From positions 248,001-312,000 of the forward strand of contig CANMGS010000001.1 in the NCBI GenBank assembly GCA_947497475.1: a stretch of 64,000 bases of DNA, read 5' to 3'. The notes below the pieces were generated by a model that was given only the letters and a program-made list of their open reading frames with translations, ran no database searches and had not been told where the DNA came from. Below, piece by piece: positions 34,879 through 43,659 of the stretch (its first letter is position 1; every line of letters begins with the position of its first letter). Both the position numbers and the translations under genes were made by a program. This stretch comes from an uncultured Amylibacter sp. Its GTDB lineage: Bacteria > Pseudomonadota > Alphaproteobacteria > Rhodobacterales > Rhodobacteraceae.

Positions 34879-35287
34879 TTCTGTCCTCCCAAACAGACCA
34901 ATTGGAACAGCAGCACCAATCGGTTTCTAAAGTTAGGACGCAAAATCAGCATTCATCAAACATTGATTTGCAAAAAAGGTTAACAATCGTTCATAAAGTT
35001 GCATGGCGGTCATAATGTCTATTTTTTGATGATGCTAAATCGGGGAAAAGGTCAAAATGTCCACATTGGTTTTCGTTAAAACCCATCGCAGATTAAACAT
35101 ACTGAAAGCATGCAAAGAATCGCTTCGAAACTCGGTGAATTTGATGATCGTTTCCTAACTCGAAAAAAACGCCTCACAAAAAATATGATTTTTTTGTCTC
35201 TTTACGTGCCCGAAAAATCGTGACTATGCTGAGCTTGTTTCGACACCTAACACGTTTCATTCCCAGCCAGAAAGCCAGGAAAAATAT
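34879..35287. other. Divergent intergenic region of the formate dehydrogenase locus
   Basis: 409 bp between the leftward DUF3305 operon and the rightward polyferredoxin operon. No gene or FNR box is seen. It contains two AATGTC elements (AATGTCTATT and AATGTCCACATT) and an AT-only hairpin (stem ACAAAAAAT, 35176-35197). Likely place of promoters controlled by the nearby two-component system, but this is inference. Confidence 0.45.
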
Positions 35288-37246
35288 ATGACTAAGACTT
35301 TGATTTTGTGTGATTGTTCTGATACTCAAACCATAGACATCAAGGCTCTTGATACAGTTGGTGGGGTCGGTTGTTCGCGTATCCATACTGGCTTATGTAT
35401 GCATCAAACAGCTGAAGCAGCAAAACATATTGAGAGCGAGAACACGATTATCGCCTGCCTACAAGAACGTGAATTGTTTCAAGAACTGGCCGAAGAATTA
35501 CAAGTTCCACCACCAGATTTTTTAGACATTCGCGACCGCGCAGGATGGTCTGATGAAGGTGAAAAAGCAGGCCCAAAAATGGCTGCTTTACTCAGCGATG
35601 CTCTGCTTGAAAAACCGGTTGAAAAGACCGTCGATGTCACTTCGGAAGGGTTATGTTTGATTATTGGGCCATCCGAGATCGCACTGAATGCGGCAAAGCA
35701 ATTAAGTACGATTTTAAGCGTGACAACTCTGCTTACAGATACCCCAGAAGGGCCATTTGATCGGGATTATGATGTGATCATGGGCTCTTTAAAATCTGCA
35801 TCTGGTACCATGGGGAATTTCGATATTCGCATTGATGCATTCCAAGAATTAGACACAACAGGTCGTGGCACAATGTCATTTTCTGAGCCCAAAGATGGTG
35901 CTATTTCACAATGCGATATCATCTTAGATCTGACAGGCAGCACACCACTATTTCCCGCACCTGAGAAAAGAGATGGATATTTCAGGCCAGATCCCAAAGA
36001 CCCTAATCTTGTAGCTGCGAGTATTTTTGAAGCATCCCACATGATTGGCACCTTTGAAAAACCGCTTTACCTGACATACGATCCACACATTTGCGCCCAT
36101 TCTCGTGCTCAACAAACTGGGTGTAGCAACTGTTTGGACATCTGTCCGACAAGCGCCATTACACCAGACGGTGATAATGTTTTAATCGACCCTATGGCCT
36201 GTGCTGGCTGTGGTGCTTGCTCAGCACTCTGCCCGTCTGGAGCTATCACATATGATGCACCACCCGTATCATTCCTGTTTCGCCGCATCCAAAACCTTAC
36301 TAAAGCTTATGCAAAGGCTGGTGGTACATCCCCGCAACTACTTGTTCATGATGCAGAATTTGGTGGCGAGATGATTTCGCTCACCGCACGCTTTGGCCGT
36401 GGGTTGCCCGCCGATGTAATCCCATTAGAGGTTGATAGTTTAACAGGTTTTGGTCATGCCGAAATGCTTGCTGCTCTTGGATCAGGATTTACCAATGTCC
36501 ACGTTTTAATATCACCTAAAACAGAAACAGACGTGGTTACAGGTCAAGCAGAGATTGTGAATGCAATTGCTGGTGCGCCGCAAATAACGTTGATTGATGT
36601 AACTGATCCTGATGCACTGTCAGAGATGCTTTATACAACAGATGTCTATGCCCCTGTCGAAAATCCTATCCTACCTATCGGGGGGCGCCGTGATGTAGCA
36701 CGTTTGGCAGCAAAGGCTTTGCAACCAGATATGGATGCGCCAATCGCACTGCCTGAAAATGCTCCATATGGTGCTGTCATTGTGGATAATGATGCCTGCA
36801 CATTATGCCTGTCATGTGCTTCTCTATGCCCATCAGGAGCGTTGGGTGATAATCCTGACATGCCACAACTGCGTTTTCAAGAAACGGCATGTTTACAATG
36901 CGGCCTTTGTGAAACGGTTTGCCCTGAGAATGCAATTACCCTGCAACCACAAATGAATTTAGACGATAGCGCCTTTAACCAAGAGGTTCTGCACGAAGAA
37001 GAGCCTTTTGCCTGTATCGAATGCGGTGCCCTGTTTGGTGTAAAATCAACAATCGACCGCATCGTTGCACAGCTAGAGGGCAAGCATTCGATGTTTGCAG
37101 CTTCAGACTCGGGAAAACTAATCAAGATGTGCGATAACTGTCGCATTAACGCGCAGTACCACAGCACAAACAACCCATTCCAAGGTGGGGAACGCCCAAA
37201 AGTTCGCACCTCTGATGATTATCCAAAGGTCCGCAAGGATCACTAA
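35288..37246 (+). CDS. Multi-cluster 4Fe-4S protein of the formate dehydrogenase locus
   Basis: 652 aa. Two bacterial-ferredoxin-like modules are visible: CSNCLDICPTSAI with CAGCGACSALCPSGAI (about residues 280-320), and CTLCLSCASLCPSGAL with CLQCGLCETVCPENAI (about 505-555). A C-terminal CIECG ... CDNCR region follows. The first 270 residues have a flavodoxin/CoB-CoM-reductase-like character. Family members are annotated as 4Fe-4S binding proteins beside formate dehydrogenase; a role in reductant supply for maturation is likely but unproven. First gene of a five-gene rightward operon. Confidence 0.85.
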   Translation: MTKTLILCDCSDTQTIDIKALDTVGGVGCSRIHTGLCMHQTAEAAKHIESENTIIACLQERELFQELAEELQVPPPDFLDIRDRAGWSDEGEKAGPKMAALLSDALLEKPVEKTVDVTSEGLCLIIGPSEIALNAAKQLSTILSVTTLLTDTPEGPFDRDYDVIMGSLKSASGTMGNFDIRIDAFQELDTTGRGTMSFSEPKDGAISQCDIILDLTGSTPLFPAPEKRDGYFRPDPKDPNLVAASIFEASHMIGTFEKPLYLTYDPHICAHSRAQQTGCSNCLDICPTSAITPDGDNVLIDPMACAGCGACSALCPSGAITYDAPPVSFLFRRIQNLTKAYAKAGGTSPQLLVHDAEFGGEMISLTARFGRGLPADVIPLEVDSLTGFGHAEMLAALGSGFTNVHVLISPKTETDVVTGQAEIVNAIAGAPQITLIDVTDPDALSEMLYTTDVYAPVENPILPIGGRRDVARLAAKALQPDMDAPIALPENAPYGAVIVDNDACTLCLSCASLCPSGALGDNPDMPQLRFQETACLQCGLCETVCPENAITLQPQMNLDDSAFNQEVLHEEEPFACIECGALFGVKSTIDRIVAQLEGKHSMFAASDSGKLIKMCDNCRINAQYHSTNNPFQGGERPKVRTSDDYPKVRKDH

Positions 37247-37275
37247 CAACAGCCACGACTTTAAAGGACACTAAA

Positions 37276-37479
37276 ATGAGTGATGAAGACTTCAACATGA
37301 CAATGCGTAAATTCCTGAAACAGGTAGGCGTAACATCACAGCAAGCTATAGAAGAAGCGATGCGCGCCGCAGGTCAAGATGCAACTGCAGGTAAATCATT
37401 TCAAGCGAAAGTGGTGTTGACCGTAGGTGGTTTAGACATCGAACATGTGGTTGAAGGCAGTATCGTAGGTAAAAGCTGA
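37276..37479 (+). CDS. DUF6494-family small protein
   Basis: 67 aa. Begins MSDEDFNMTMRKFLKQVGVT and contains QQAIEEAMRAAG and the ending VVLTVGGLDIEHVVEGSI, which fits DUF6494, a small protein of formate dehydrogenase loci. Function unknown. Lies 29 nt after the polyferredoxin gene and 1 nt before the Mrp-type gene. Confidence 0.8.
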   Translation: MSDEDFNMTMRKFLKQVGVTSQQAIEEAMRAAGQDATAGKSFQAKVVLTVGGLDIEHVVEGSIVGKS

Positions 37480-37480
37480 T

Positions 37481-38548
37481 ATGAGCGCCACACGTGAAGT
37501 CGTTTTAGACATTCTTGGGAACATCATCGACCCCATAAGCAACAAAGATATTGTTACAGCGGGTATGGTGCGCGCGTTAACCGTGGCAGATGGTGCAATA
37601 CGGTTTGTATTGGAAATTGATCCTGCCCGCTCAAAAGCAATGGAACCAGTGCAACAACAAGCACAACAGGAATTAGAGGCGCTAGACGGAGTAACATCCG
37701 TATCTGTCGTTATGACAGCTCACAGTGCCGCCCCTGCCCCACCAGATTTGGGCGCAGGAAAGAAAGCCGAACCAACTGGACCACAAAAAATTCCAGGCAT
37801 TGATCGGATCATTGCTGTGGCATCAGGCAAAGGCGGTGTTGGCAAATCTACTGTTTCTGCAAACCTAGCTGCGGCCTTAGCTGCCGAAGGACGCAAAGTT
37901 GGGCTGTTAGATGCCGATGTTTATGGTCCTTCACAACCGCGCATGCTGGGCATATCTGGGCGACCATCATCCCCTGATGGCACCACAATCCTACCTTTGC
38001 GCAATCACGGCGTTACATTGATGTCTATTGGTTTAATGACACGCGAAGATGAAGCTGTTGTATGGCGCGGGCCCATGCTGATGGGCGCTTTGCAACAGAT
38101 GATGAGCCAAGTGCAATGGGGTGCTTTAGATATATTGATCGTCGATCTGCCCCCTGGTACGGGTGATGTTCAAATGACATTAGCTCAAAAAGCTGAGGTT
38201 ACAGGTGTTGTGGTTGTGTCCACGCCCCAAGACGTTGCCTTGATCGATGCACGAAAAGCTTTGGACATGTTCGACAAACTGGGAACGCCTGTGATTGGCA
38301 TGATTGAAAACATGTCGACCCACATTTGTTCGCAATGTGGACATGAAGAACATGTCTTCGGGCATGGCGGAGTGACTGCTGAAGCTGAAAAGCTAAATGC
38401 GCCTTTTATGGGGGAAATTCCACTGCACATTGATATCAGACTTGCGAGTGACGGCGGCGCCCCTATTGTTGTGTCTAAGCCAAACTCGAAACAAGCGCAG
38501 GCGTTTCGCACAATTGCGCGTAAAATGATTGATGATGGACACGCATGA
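37481..38548 (+). CDS. Mrp/NBP35-family iron-sulfur carrier ATPase (ApbC-like)
   Basis: 355 aa. N-terminal MIP18-like domain (about 1-85), then the P-loop VASGKGGVGKSTVSANLAAA (about residues 112-132), LLDADVYGPSQPRML, the DLPPGTGDVQMTL switch and the CSQCGHEEHVFGHGG cysteine pair that binds a bridging cluster. Carries or loads [4Fe-4S] clusters; here probably a dedicated copy for formate dehydrogenase maturation. Overlaps the next gene by 4 nt. Confidence 0.92.
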   Translation: MSATREVVLDILGNIIDPISNKDIVTAGMVRALTVADGAIRFVLEIDPARSKAMEPVQQQAQQELEALDGVTSVSVVMTAHSAAPAPPDLGAGKKAEPTGPQKIPGIDRIIAVASGKGGVGKSTVSANLAAALAAEGRKVGLLDADVYGPSQPRMLGISGRPSSPDGTTILPLRNHGVTLMSIGLMTREDEAVVWRGPMLMGALQQMMSQVQWGALDILIVDLPPGTGDVQMTLAQKAEVTGVVVVSTPQDVALIDARKALDMFDKLGTPVIGMIENMSTHICSQCGHEEHVFGHGGVTAEAEKLNAPFMGEIPLHIDIRLASDGGAPIVVSKPNSKQAQAFRTIARKMIDDGHA

Positions 38549-39276
38549 CACCAGAACCAACGTTTCCTCCCCTCTTAACGGGTGAAGCAGTCGCAAAACA
38601 TATCGTACCCTTCGATAAAGCAATATCAATGGCAACTTTAGGGTGCGATGCAGGGACGATCGTTCACAACATATCCACGGAATACTTACGGGCGGCCTTT
38701 ATTTTTGCGCCAGAAGTATCATTAGAACAAGCGACAGCTATGATGATTGCTTGCGGCATTGGGTATTCAAATGCCCTTGGTGCATTAGCCCCACCAGAGG
38801 TTGCAGTACATTTAGATTGGCACGGCCAAATCATGGTAAATGGTGCTACATGTGGGCACCTTGAAATGGCTGCGTCTTGTAATGATCCAAAAGAAACACC
38901 AGATTGGCTAGTGGTTGGTTTAACAATCCCATTGGTTCCAGCAGATGATCACGGTGGTGGCGATACACCAGATCAAACAACGCTTTTACAAGAAGGTTGC
39001 ATTGAAGTTGACCCAACCCGATTATTGGAAAGCTGGTCTCGTCACAGCTTAGTATGGATCAACCGTTGGTCTGATGAAGGTGCTGCACCTTTACATACTG
39101 AGTGGCGTACAATGGCTCAAGGTATTGGGGAAGATATCAACATCACCCATGACAATACGCACTTATCGGGCACATTCTTAGGCATAGATGAAGCTTTTGG
39201 TATGCTGCTGCGATCTGATGAAACAACTACACTCATCCCACTCACATCTCTTTTGAAAAACGAGGCCACATCATGA
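38545..39276 (+). CDS. Biotin/lipoate-protein-ligase-like protein (DUF4444-type)
   Basis: 243 aa. A BPL/LPL-like core with GIGYSNALGALAPPEVAVHLDWHGQIMVNG, where ligases have N-D-x-x-x-x-x-K-x-G, so several catalytic residues look altered. The C-terminal domain (SGTFLGIDEAFGMLLRSDE) resembles the small domain of BirA-type ligases. Found in many alphaproteobacterial formate dehydrogenase loci; the target is not known. Overlaps both neighbours by 4 nt. Confidence 0.75.
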   Translation: MTPEPTFPPLLTGEAVAKHIVPFDKAISMATLGCDAGTIVHNISTEYLRAAFIFAPEVSLEQATAMMIACGIGYSNALGALAPPEVAVHLDWHGQIMVNGATCGHLEMAASCNDPKETPDWLVVGLTIPLVPADDHGGGDTPDQTTLLQEGCIEVDPTRLLESWSRHSLVWINRWSDEGAAPLHTEWRTMAQGIGEDINITHDNTHLSGTFLGIDEAFGMLLRSDETTTLIPLTSLLKNEATS

Positions 39277-39752
39277 AATTGGCAAGAACAATCCATTTCG
39301 ATGAAAGTGATCGCAATGTTTTTCATTTTGCAGCACGCACTGGCGAATGGGCTATCAGTGGGGGCTTTGAGTTCTCCGATTGGTCAGAGGCAGATCTAAA
39401 GGGCAAGAACCGCCAAGCCTTTAGCAATGGCTGGTTAGGGCTTGATACATTTGGGCGTGCAACTTTTGTGGCCGTTACACAAATAGAACAATCCGAACTG
39501 GAAAGTTTAACAGAACGGCTGGCACAATATTTTGTCGATATGTATGGAGCTCCATCCCTTGAAGCAGCGCTACCTGTTGCACAACAGGAAATGGAACATG
39601 CGTTAGACTTATGTGTGGATCATGATCCCAATACATTAATTGCAGTCAGCCGCGAACTGACGGAAGCTGGTGTTAATGAACAATTCCGTACGATTAAAAG
39701 CGAAGATGCTGATATTGCACAATTTGCAATTCATGGATCATTGGATGATTAG
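39273..39752 (+). CDS. DUF6505-family protein
   Basis: 159 aa. Segments ARTIHFDESDRNVFHFAART-GEWAISGGFEFSDW, KNRQAFSNGWLGLDTFGRAT and YFVDMYGAPSLEAALPVAQQ match this uncharacterised family that closes the formate dehydrogenase accessory operon in Rhodobacterales. No catalytic motif known. Ends 2 nt from the convergent histidine kinase gene. Confidence 0.8.
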   Translation: MKLARTIHFDESDRNVFHFAARTGEWAISGGFEFSDWSEADLKGKNRQAFSNGWLGLDTFGRATFVAVTQIEQSELESLTERLAQYFVDMYGAPSLEAALPVAQQEMEHALDLCVDHDPNTLIAVSRELTEAGVNEQFRTIKSEDADIAQFAIHGSLDD

Positions 39753-39754
39753 TT

Positions 39755-41785
39755 TTACCCTTCGCTGATAGGTATCCATACAGAAAACGCTGTCCCTGAA
39801 CCAACTTTACTGGTTGCTGAGATCAGCCCGCTATATCGCTTAATTATGGTTTGGCTGATCGATAAACCAAGCCCAGTTCCTTCGCGTTGTTTTGTTGTAA
39901 AAAACGGGTCGAAAATCTTTTCCAAAACATGTTTGGGCATCCCTTGCCCAGTATCTTCGATCATAATTGTGATACCAGAAGCACCTTCAAAACTCTCATT
40001 CTTGGTCGCCAAACAGAGTACCCCACCATCAGGCATGGCTTGGATCGCATTTACAATTAAATTGATCAGAACTTGCTGCAACTCAGTTCGGTTCATCATA
40101 ATTAAACCGTCTGCTTTTTGACTGCGCTCAACTTTTACATGCACCTTATTCATCAAGTGCTGAACTAAAACCAAACAATCAGACAAAACAGCATCAGGAG
40201 ATTGCAACTCAACAGAATCCGAGAATTCGTCTGGGCGTGCAAATTGTAGCAACTTACTGACCAATATGTTGACACTATGGACTTGTTCATCAATCAGTTT
40301 GAACTCAGTTTCTACGCTATCAACAGAATTCCCTAACTCTTGACGAACAACATCTATATTACCTTGAATCACGGCCATTGGATTGTTGATTTCATGCGCA
40401 ATACCAGCTGTAATTTCACCAATCGCTGCAAGTTTTTCAGATACAACCAATTGCTTTGTCGTAGCTTCAAGTCGCTTATTTGCATCCGTCAGTTCAACAG
40501 TACGTTCTTTAACACGATCATTCAATTCGTCAGCAAGGCCGCGCAAACGGCTATCACGCTCTTGAATCTGATCTAGCAACTCATCAAGATGCGATGCAAC
40601 TTGCCCAATTTCATCATCGCTTTGTTGTAAACCTGTACGCGCTCCAAGCTTTCCACCTTCAACTTTACTCATTGTTTTCAACATCTTTTCCAAGGGCCGA
40701 AATATTCCACCTGCCCATCTAAGAAAGATTGGAACCGATAATGCAACAGCCGCAAGTAAAGCACCAATAGTCGTCCACAGTGTCCACGCTTTGGCATTTC
40801 TAAATGGTGTATCAAGGAAGCCAACGTACAGCATCCCAATACGTTGCCCATGGCTATCGATGATGGGTTCATAGGCAGAAATATACCAATCATTCACAAC
40901 AAAAGCACGGTCTAACCAGACTTTACCTTCATCCAGCACGGCAGATCGCACAACAGCAGATACGCGCGTACCCAAAGCGCGTACATTTTCAAATAAACGC
41001 ACATTCGTACTTATGCGTACATCCTCCAAGAATAGCGTAGCAGTTCCTGTACTGCCGTCCGTTAGGCTAGCAGCAGGGTACACTAAGTCATTTATCGTAT
41101 CTATAAATTCCAAATTACGGTTTAATAAAATGCCTGCCACTAATGCAGTGGATGTGTGACCCATCTGAATCGGGGCCGCCGTGTGAATAACCATGCCACG
41201 CGTTTCAACTGTTCGTTCTGTCGGCACCGCTGCTTGTGTTGGAACCAAATCGATTAAAACTCTTAACGCCAAATCCTCTGACAAAACACCTAGATCATCA
41301 TTCGAAAATAAATCAATTTGCGTATTAGATTTACCGTCCAGTGCAGAAATAACAACAGGCCAATCTCGAAAGTGTCCGTGTAATATACGGTCCTTTTCTG
41401 ATGCAAGTCTGCCACTTTCATCCGCCAAATAAAGAAAATCTAAGCCCAAAGCCACACGCTGGTTTTCTAAATATGCACCCAAAACAACAGAGTCATTTTG
41501 ATCGACAATTTCAGCTAAAGCTGCAGAGTTTGCGAGTGCTTTCAAGCGCTCTTCACTGGTTTCTAAAATCCGCGCCATATATTGGTGTGCGATTGTTAAT
41601 TCACCATTCACTTTGGCAATTAACAAATCATCAAACTTATTCGACCAACGCGTCAGCATCCCACCAAGAAGCAAAGGCAAGACAACTAGCATCGGTAGAA
41701 TGGCAATCACCAATAAACGAAAGCGTACAGATCTTAAAATACCGAACCCCGATACGGGCCTCTCTGATGATTTTGTATCAGACAT
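39755..41785 (-). CDS. Membrane sensor histidine kinase (Cache-HAMP-HisKA)
   Basis: 676 aa from ATG 41783-41785, overlapping the regulator gene by 8 nt (translational coupling). A membrane helix near residue 30 precedes a large periplasmic Cache-like sensor (about 55-330). A second helix, a HAMP domain, a coiled coil, a HisKA box with phospho-histidine in GEITAGIAHEINNPMAVIQG, and an ATPase domain (N box NLIVNAIQAMPDGG, G boxes DTGQGMPKHV and GTGLGLSIS) follow. It probably senses a small carboxylate and phosphorylates the adjacent regulator. Next to the formate dehydrogenase genes, formate is a plausible signal (inference). Confidence 0.9.
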   Translation of the reverse strand: MSDTKSSERPVSGFGILRSVRFRLLVIAILPMLVVLPLLLGGMLTRWSNKFDDLLIAKVNGELTIAHQYMARILETSEERLKALANSAALAEIVDQNDSVVLGAYLENQRVALGLDFLYLADESGRLASEKDRILHGHFRDWPVVISALDGKSNTQIDLFSNDDLGVLSEDLALRVLIDLVPTQAAVPTERTVETRGMVIHTAAPIQMGHTSTALVAGILLNRNLEFIDTINDLVYPAASLTDGSTGTATLFLEDVRISTNVRLFENVRALGTRVSAVVRSAVLDEGKVWLDRAFVVNDWYISAYEPIIDSHGQRIGMLYVGFLDTPFRNAKAWTLWTTIGALLAAVALSVPIFLRWAGGIFRPLEKMLKTMSKVEGGKLGARTGLQQSDDEIGQVASHLDELLDQIQERDSRLRGLADELNDRVKERTVELTDANKRLEATTKQLVVSEKLAAIGEITAGIAHEINNPMAVIQGNIDVVRQELGNSVDSVETEFKLIDEQVHSVNILVSKLLQFARPDEFSDSVELQSPDAVLSDCLVLVQHLMNKVHVKVERSQKADGLIMMNRTELQQVLINLIVNAIQAMPDGGVLCLATKNESFEGASGITIMIEDTGQGMPKHVLEKIFDPFFTTKQREGTGLGLSISQTIIKRYSGLISATSKVGSGTAFSVWIPISEG

Positions 41786-43166
41786 TCCACATAGCACATT
41801 TACGATCGACCGTTTTACGAGAGACACCAAGCCTGCGAGCTGCCTCGGCATGATTGCCACCGCATTCTTCTAGAACACGCAAAATATGCTGGCGCTCAAC
41901 AGATTGCAAAGTATCATCGATCGGTATGTCTGCATTTGTTTCAATACCTTCGAACTCAGGTGGAAACTCATTCAAGATTAAAGATCTTTCAATCAAATTT
42001 CTCAATTCACGTATATTACCAGGCCAGTCGTATCTTGAAAAACCACGACGAATAGCATTTGAAACTTTCAGTTCTGGCACACCTAGTTCAAAAGAAATTT
42101 CTTGCATAAATTTATCCACCAATTCCTGCACGTCTTCGATACGATCCCTAAGTGGTGGCATTTCAATTTGCAGTACATTTATACGGTAATATAGGTCTGC
42201 ACGAAATGTTCCGGCTTCTACGGCCGCAGACAAATCAACATTCGAAGCAAAGGCAAACCTCACATCAATAGACACTTCGCGCGTTGATCCAACAGGACGA
42301 ATTTTTCGGCTTTCAATAACACGAAGAAGTGTACCTTGCATCTCATGTGGCAGTGCCGAGATTTCATCTAAAAATAATGTTCCACCATTTGCATATCGAA
42401 ACAATCCATCACGTGGGTTATCACCATCTTCATTTTGATTTTTGACACTACCAAACAATTCTGATTCTAGAATGTCACTTGGAATAGTACTACAATTCAC
42501 GGGCACAAATGCTTTGTCAGATCTATCGGACATAGAGTGCAATGTACGCGCAGCTACCTCTTTACCTGTCCCAGATTCACCTGTGATCAAAACAGCGCTT
42601 GGAAGTGGCGCGACACGGTGCAAAGTATCACGAATATTGGTGATAAGCTTTGATTTTCCAATTAACTTATTACGACGTCTGTTTTCTTTGGCATCTGAAT
42701 CCAATTCATGTCGCAGCAAAAAATTCTCTCGGCGCAGATGCATTCGATCTATACATCTTGCAACCGCATTCAAAATTTGGTTCGAACGGAATGGCTTCAA
42801 AACAAAATCAACAGCGCCGGCACGCAGCGCACTAATCGCCGTCTCCAGATCAGCAAACGCAGTGATAAGAATAGCATCTGCAAAGAAACCAACTTTGCGT
42901 TGTTCGCGTAGCCAGTCAACGCCATTCTGGCCAGGCATTACATTATCCAAAATAACCACATCAAAATGGCCAGTATCTAATAGTTTAGAGGCTTCTTCAG
43001 TATTTGAAGCTTCCACTACTTTTTTACATCGCGGCTTTAGTATTTTTACTAAGAAATTACGCATACCTGGCTCATCATCAATCACCAAAATACATGCTTG
43101 AGACAACCAAGGCCCAAATTCTTTTTCACTTTTGAAATCTTTCTTGGCAAATACCGTTCTGCTCAT
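41778..43166 (-). CDS. NtrC-type response regulator lacking the GAFTGA loop
   Basis: 462 aa. Receiver domain (about 23-140) with phospho-acceptor D74 (VILDNVMPG), an AAA+ domain with Walker A GESGTGKE (196-203) and Walker B GGTLFLDEIS (261-270), and a C-terminal Fis-type helix-turn-helix (HAEAARRLGVSRKTVDRK). Between ESELFG (234-239) and GLFRYANGG the sigma-54 contact loop GAFTGA is absent and replaced by an acidic, polar stretch (SVKNQNEDGDNPRD). It should therefore not open sigma-54 promoters and may act with the housekeeping sigma factor, as known for Rhodobacter capsulatus NtrC. Confidence 0.9.
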   Translation of the reverse strand: MSRTVFAKKDFKSEKEFGPWLSQACILVIDDEPGMRNFLVKILKPRCKKVVEASNTEEASKLLDTGHFDVVILDNVMPGQNGVDWLREQRKVGFFADAILITAFADLETAISALRAGAVDFVLKPFRSNQILNAVARCIDRMHLRRENFLLRHELDSDAKENRRRNKLIGKSKLITNIRDTLHRVAPLPSAVLITGESGTGKEVAARTLHSMSDRSDKAFVPVNCSTIPSDILESELFGSVKNQNEDGDNPRDGLFRYANGGTLFLDEISALPHEMQGTLLRVIESRKIRPVGSTREVSIDVRFAFASNVDLSAAVEAGTFRADLYYRINVLQIEMPPLRDRIEDVQELVDKFMQEISFELGVPELKVSNAIRRGFSRYDWPGNIRELRNLIERSLILNEFPPEFEGIETNADIPIDDTLQSVERQHILRVLEECGGNHAEAARRLGVSRKTVDRKCAMWNV

Positions 43167-43501
43167 AAGCTCTCCACGATTAAGTGATTATGGGACTAAT
43201 GCTAACCACATTTTAATGCACCCAACAAATACAAATTATTCTTTTAGGGCTCATTAAGTATAATCATAAGCTATACAGTCTTAATCTCCTTATCGCATTA
43301 CGCTTAATACAAACTCATATCTGGTCTGAATCTCCACATAATTCGCACGCTGATAATCCAGTATACCGACATCCCCAAACGGCACCCCCAATCTGGGGAT
43401 ATTTCACAAAGCCGCTCTGGACAGCATCGGACAATAAAATCAATATAACTCTTATCAACAAAGGCTAATCAGATGTCATTGGATATGTTTGGATTGTGAA
43501 A
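43167..43501. other. Intergenic region before the island
   Basis: Promoter region of the response-regulator/kinase pair and the chromosomal edge of the island. No gene is seen. It ends at the tRNA-Thr-like repeat that marks the island boundary. Confidence 0.5.
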
Positions 43502-43525
43502 TGGTGCCCCCACACCGCAACGAAC
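43502..43525. repeat. Left attachment site: displaced tRNA-Thr 3' end
   Basis: TGGTGCCCCCACAC is identical to 58624-58637, which is the CCA end, acceptor 3' strand and part of the T stem of tRNA-Thr(TGT) on the minus strand. The next bases are degenerate but end in CGAAC, matching the T-loop at 58643-58647. It is the leftover of the original tRNA 3' end, now free to decay. Confidence 0.8.
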
Positions 43526-43636
43526 TAGAAGATCATTCTGTCGCATCATGTATTAAAATATTTTAATATTAATCGCTTAACTACATTCACTTGTGTCACA
43601 GCGTTGTATAACGCTCCACCGCATCCTATATTAAAG

Positions 43637-43654
43637 GGTGGATAAATAGGTGGG
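43637..43654. repeat. Candidate integrase arm-type site, left end
   Basis: GGTGGATAA followed after two bases by AGGTGGG. The same doubled pattern occurs at the other end of the island (58549-58569). It lies just before the integrase start and could also supply its ribosome-binding site. Confidence 0.4.
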
Positions 43655-43659
43655 TAGAT

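Noticed and set aside
35176-35197. AT-only hairpin as a terminator
   Set aside because: It lies in a divergent promoter region, where no transcript is expected to end on either strand, and the stem has almost no GC.
41401-41853. 150-aa plus-strand ORF
   Set aside because: Antisense to the histidine kinase gene; low-complexity, no ribosome-binding site or family features.
42442-43101. 219-aa plus-strand ORF
   Set aside because: Complete antisense shadow of the response-regulator gene, with serine/arginine-rich sequence typical of a complement frame.
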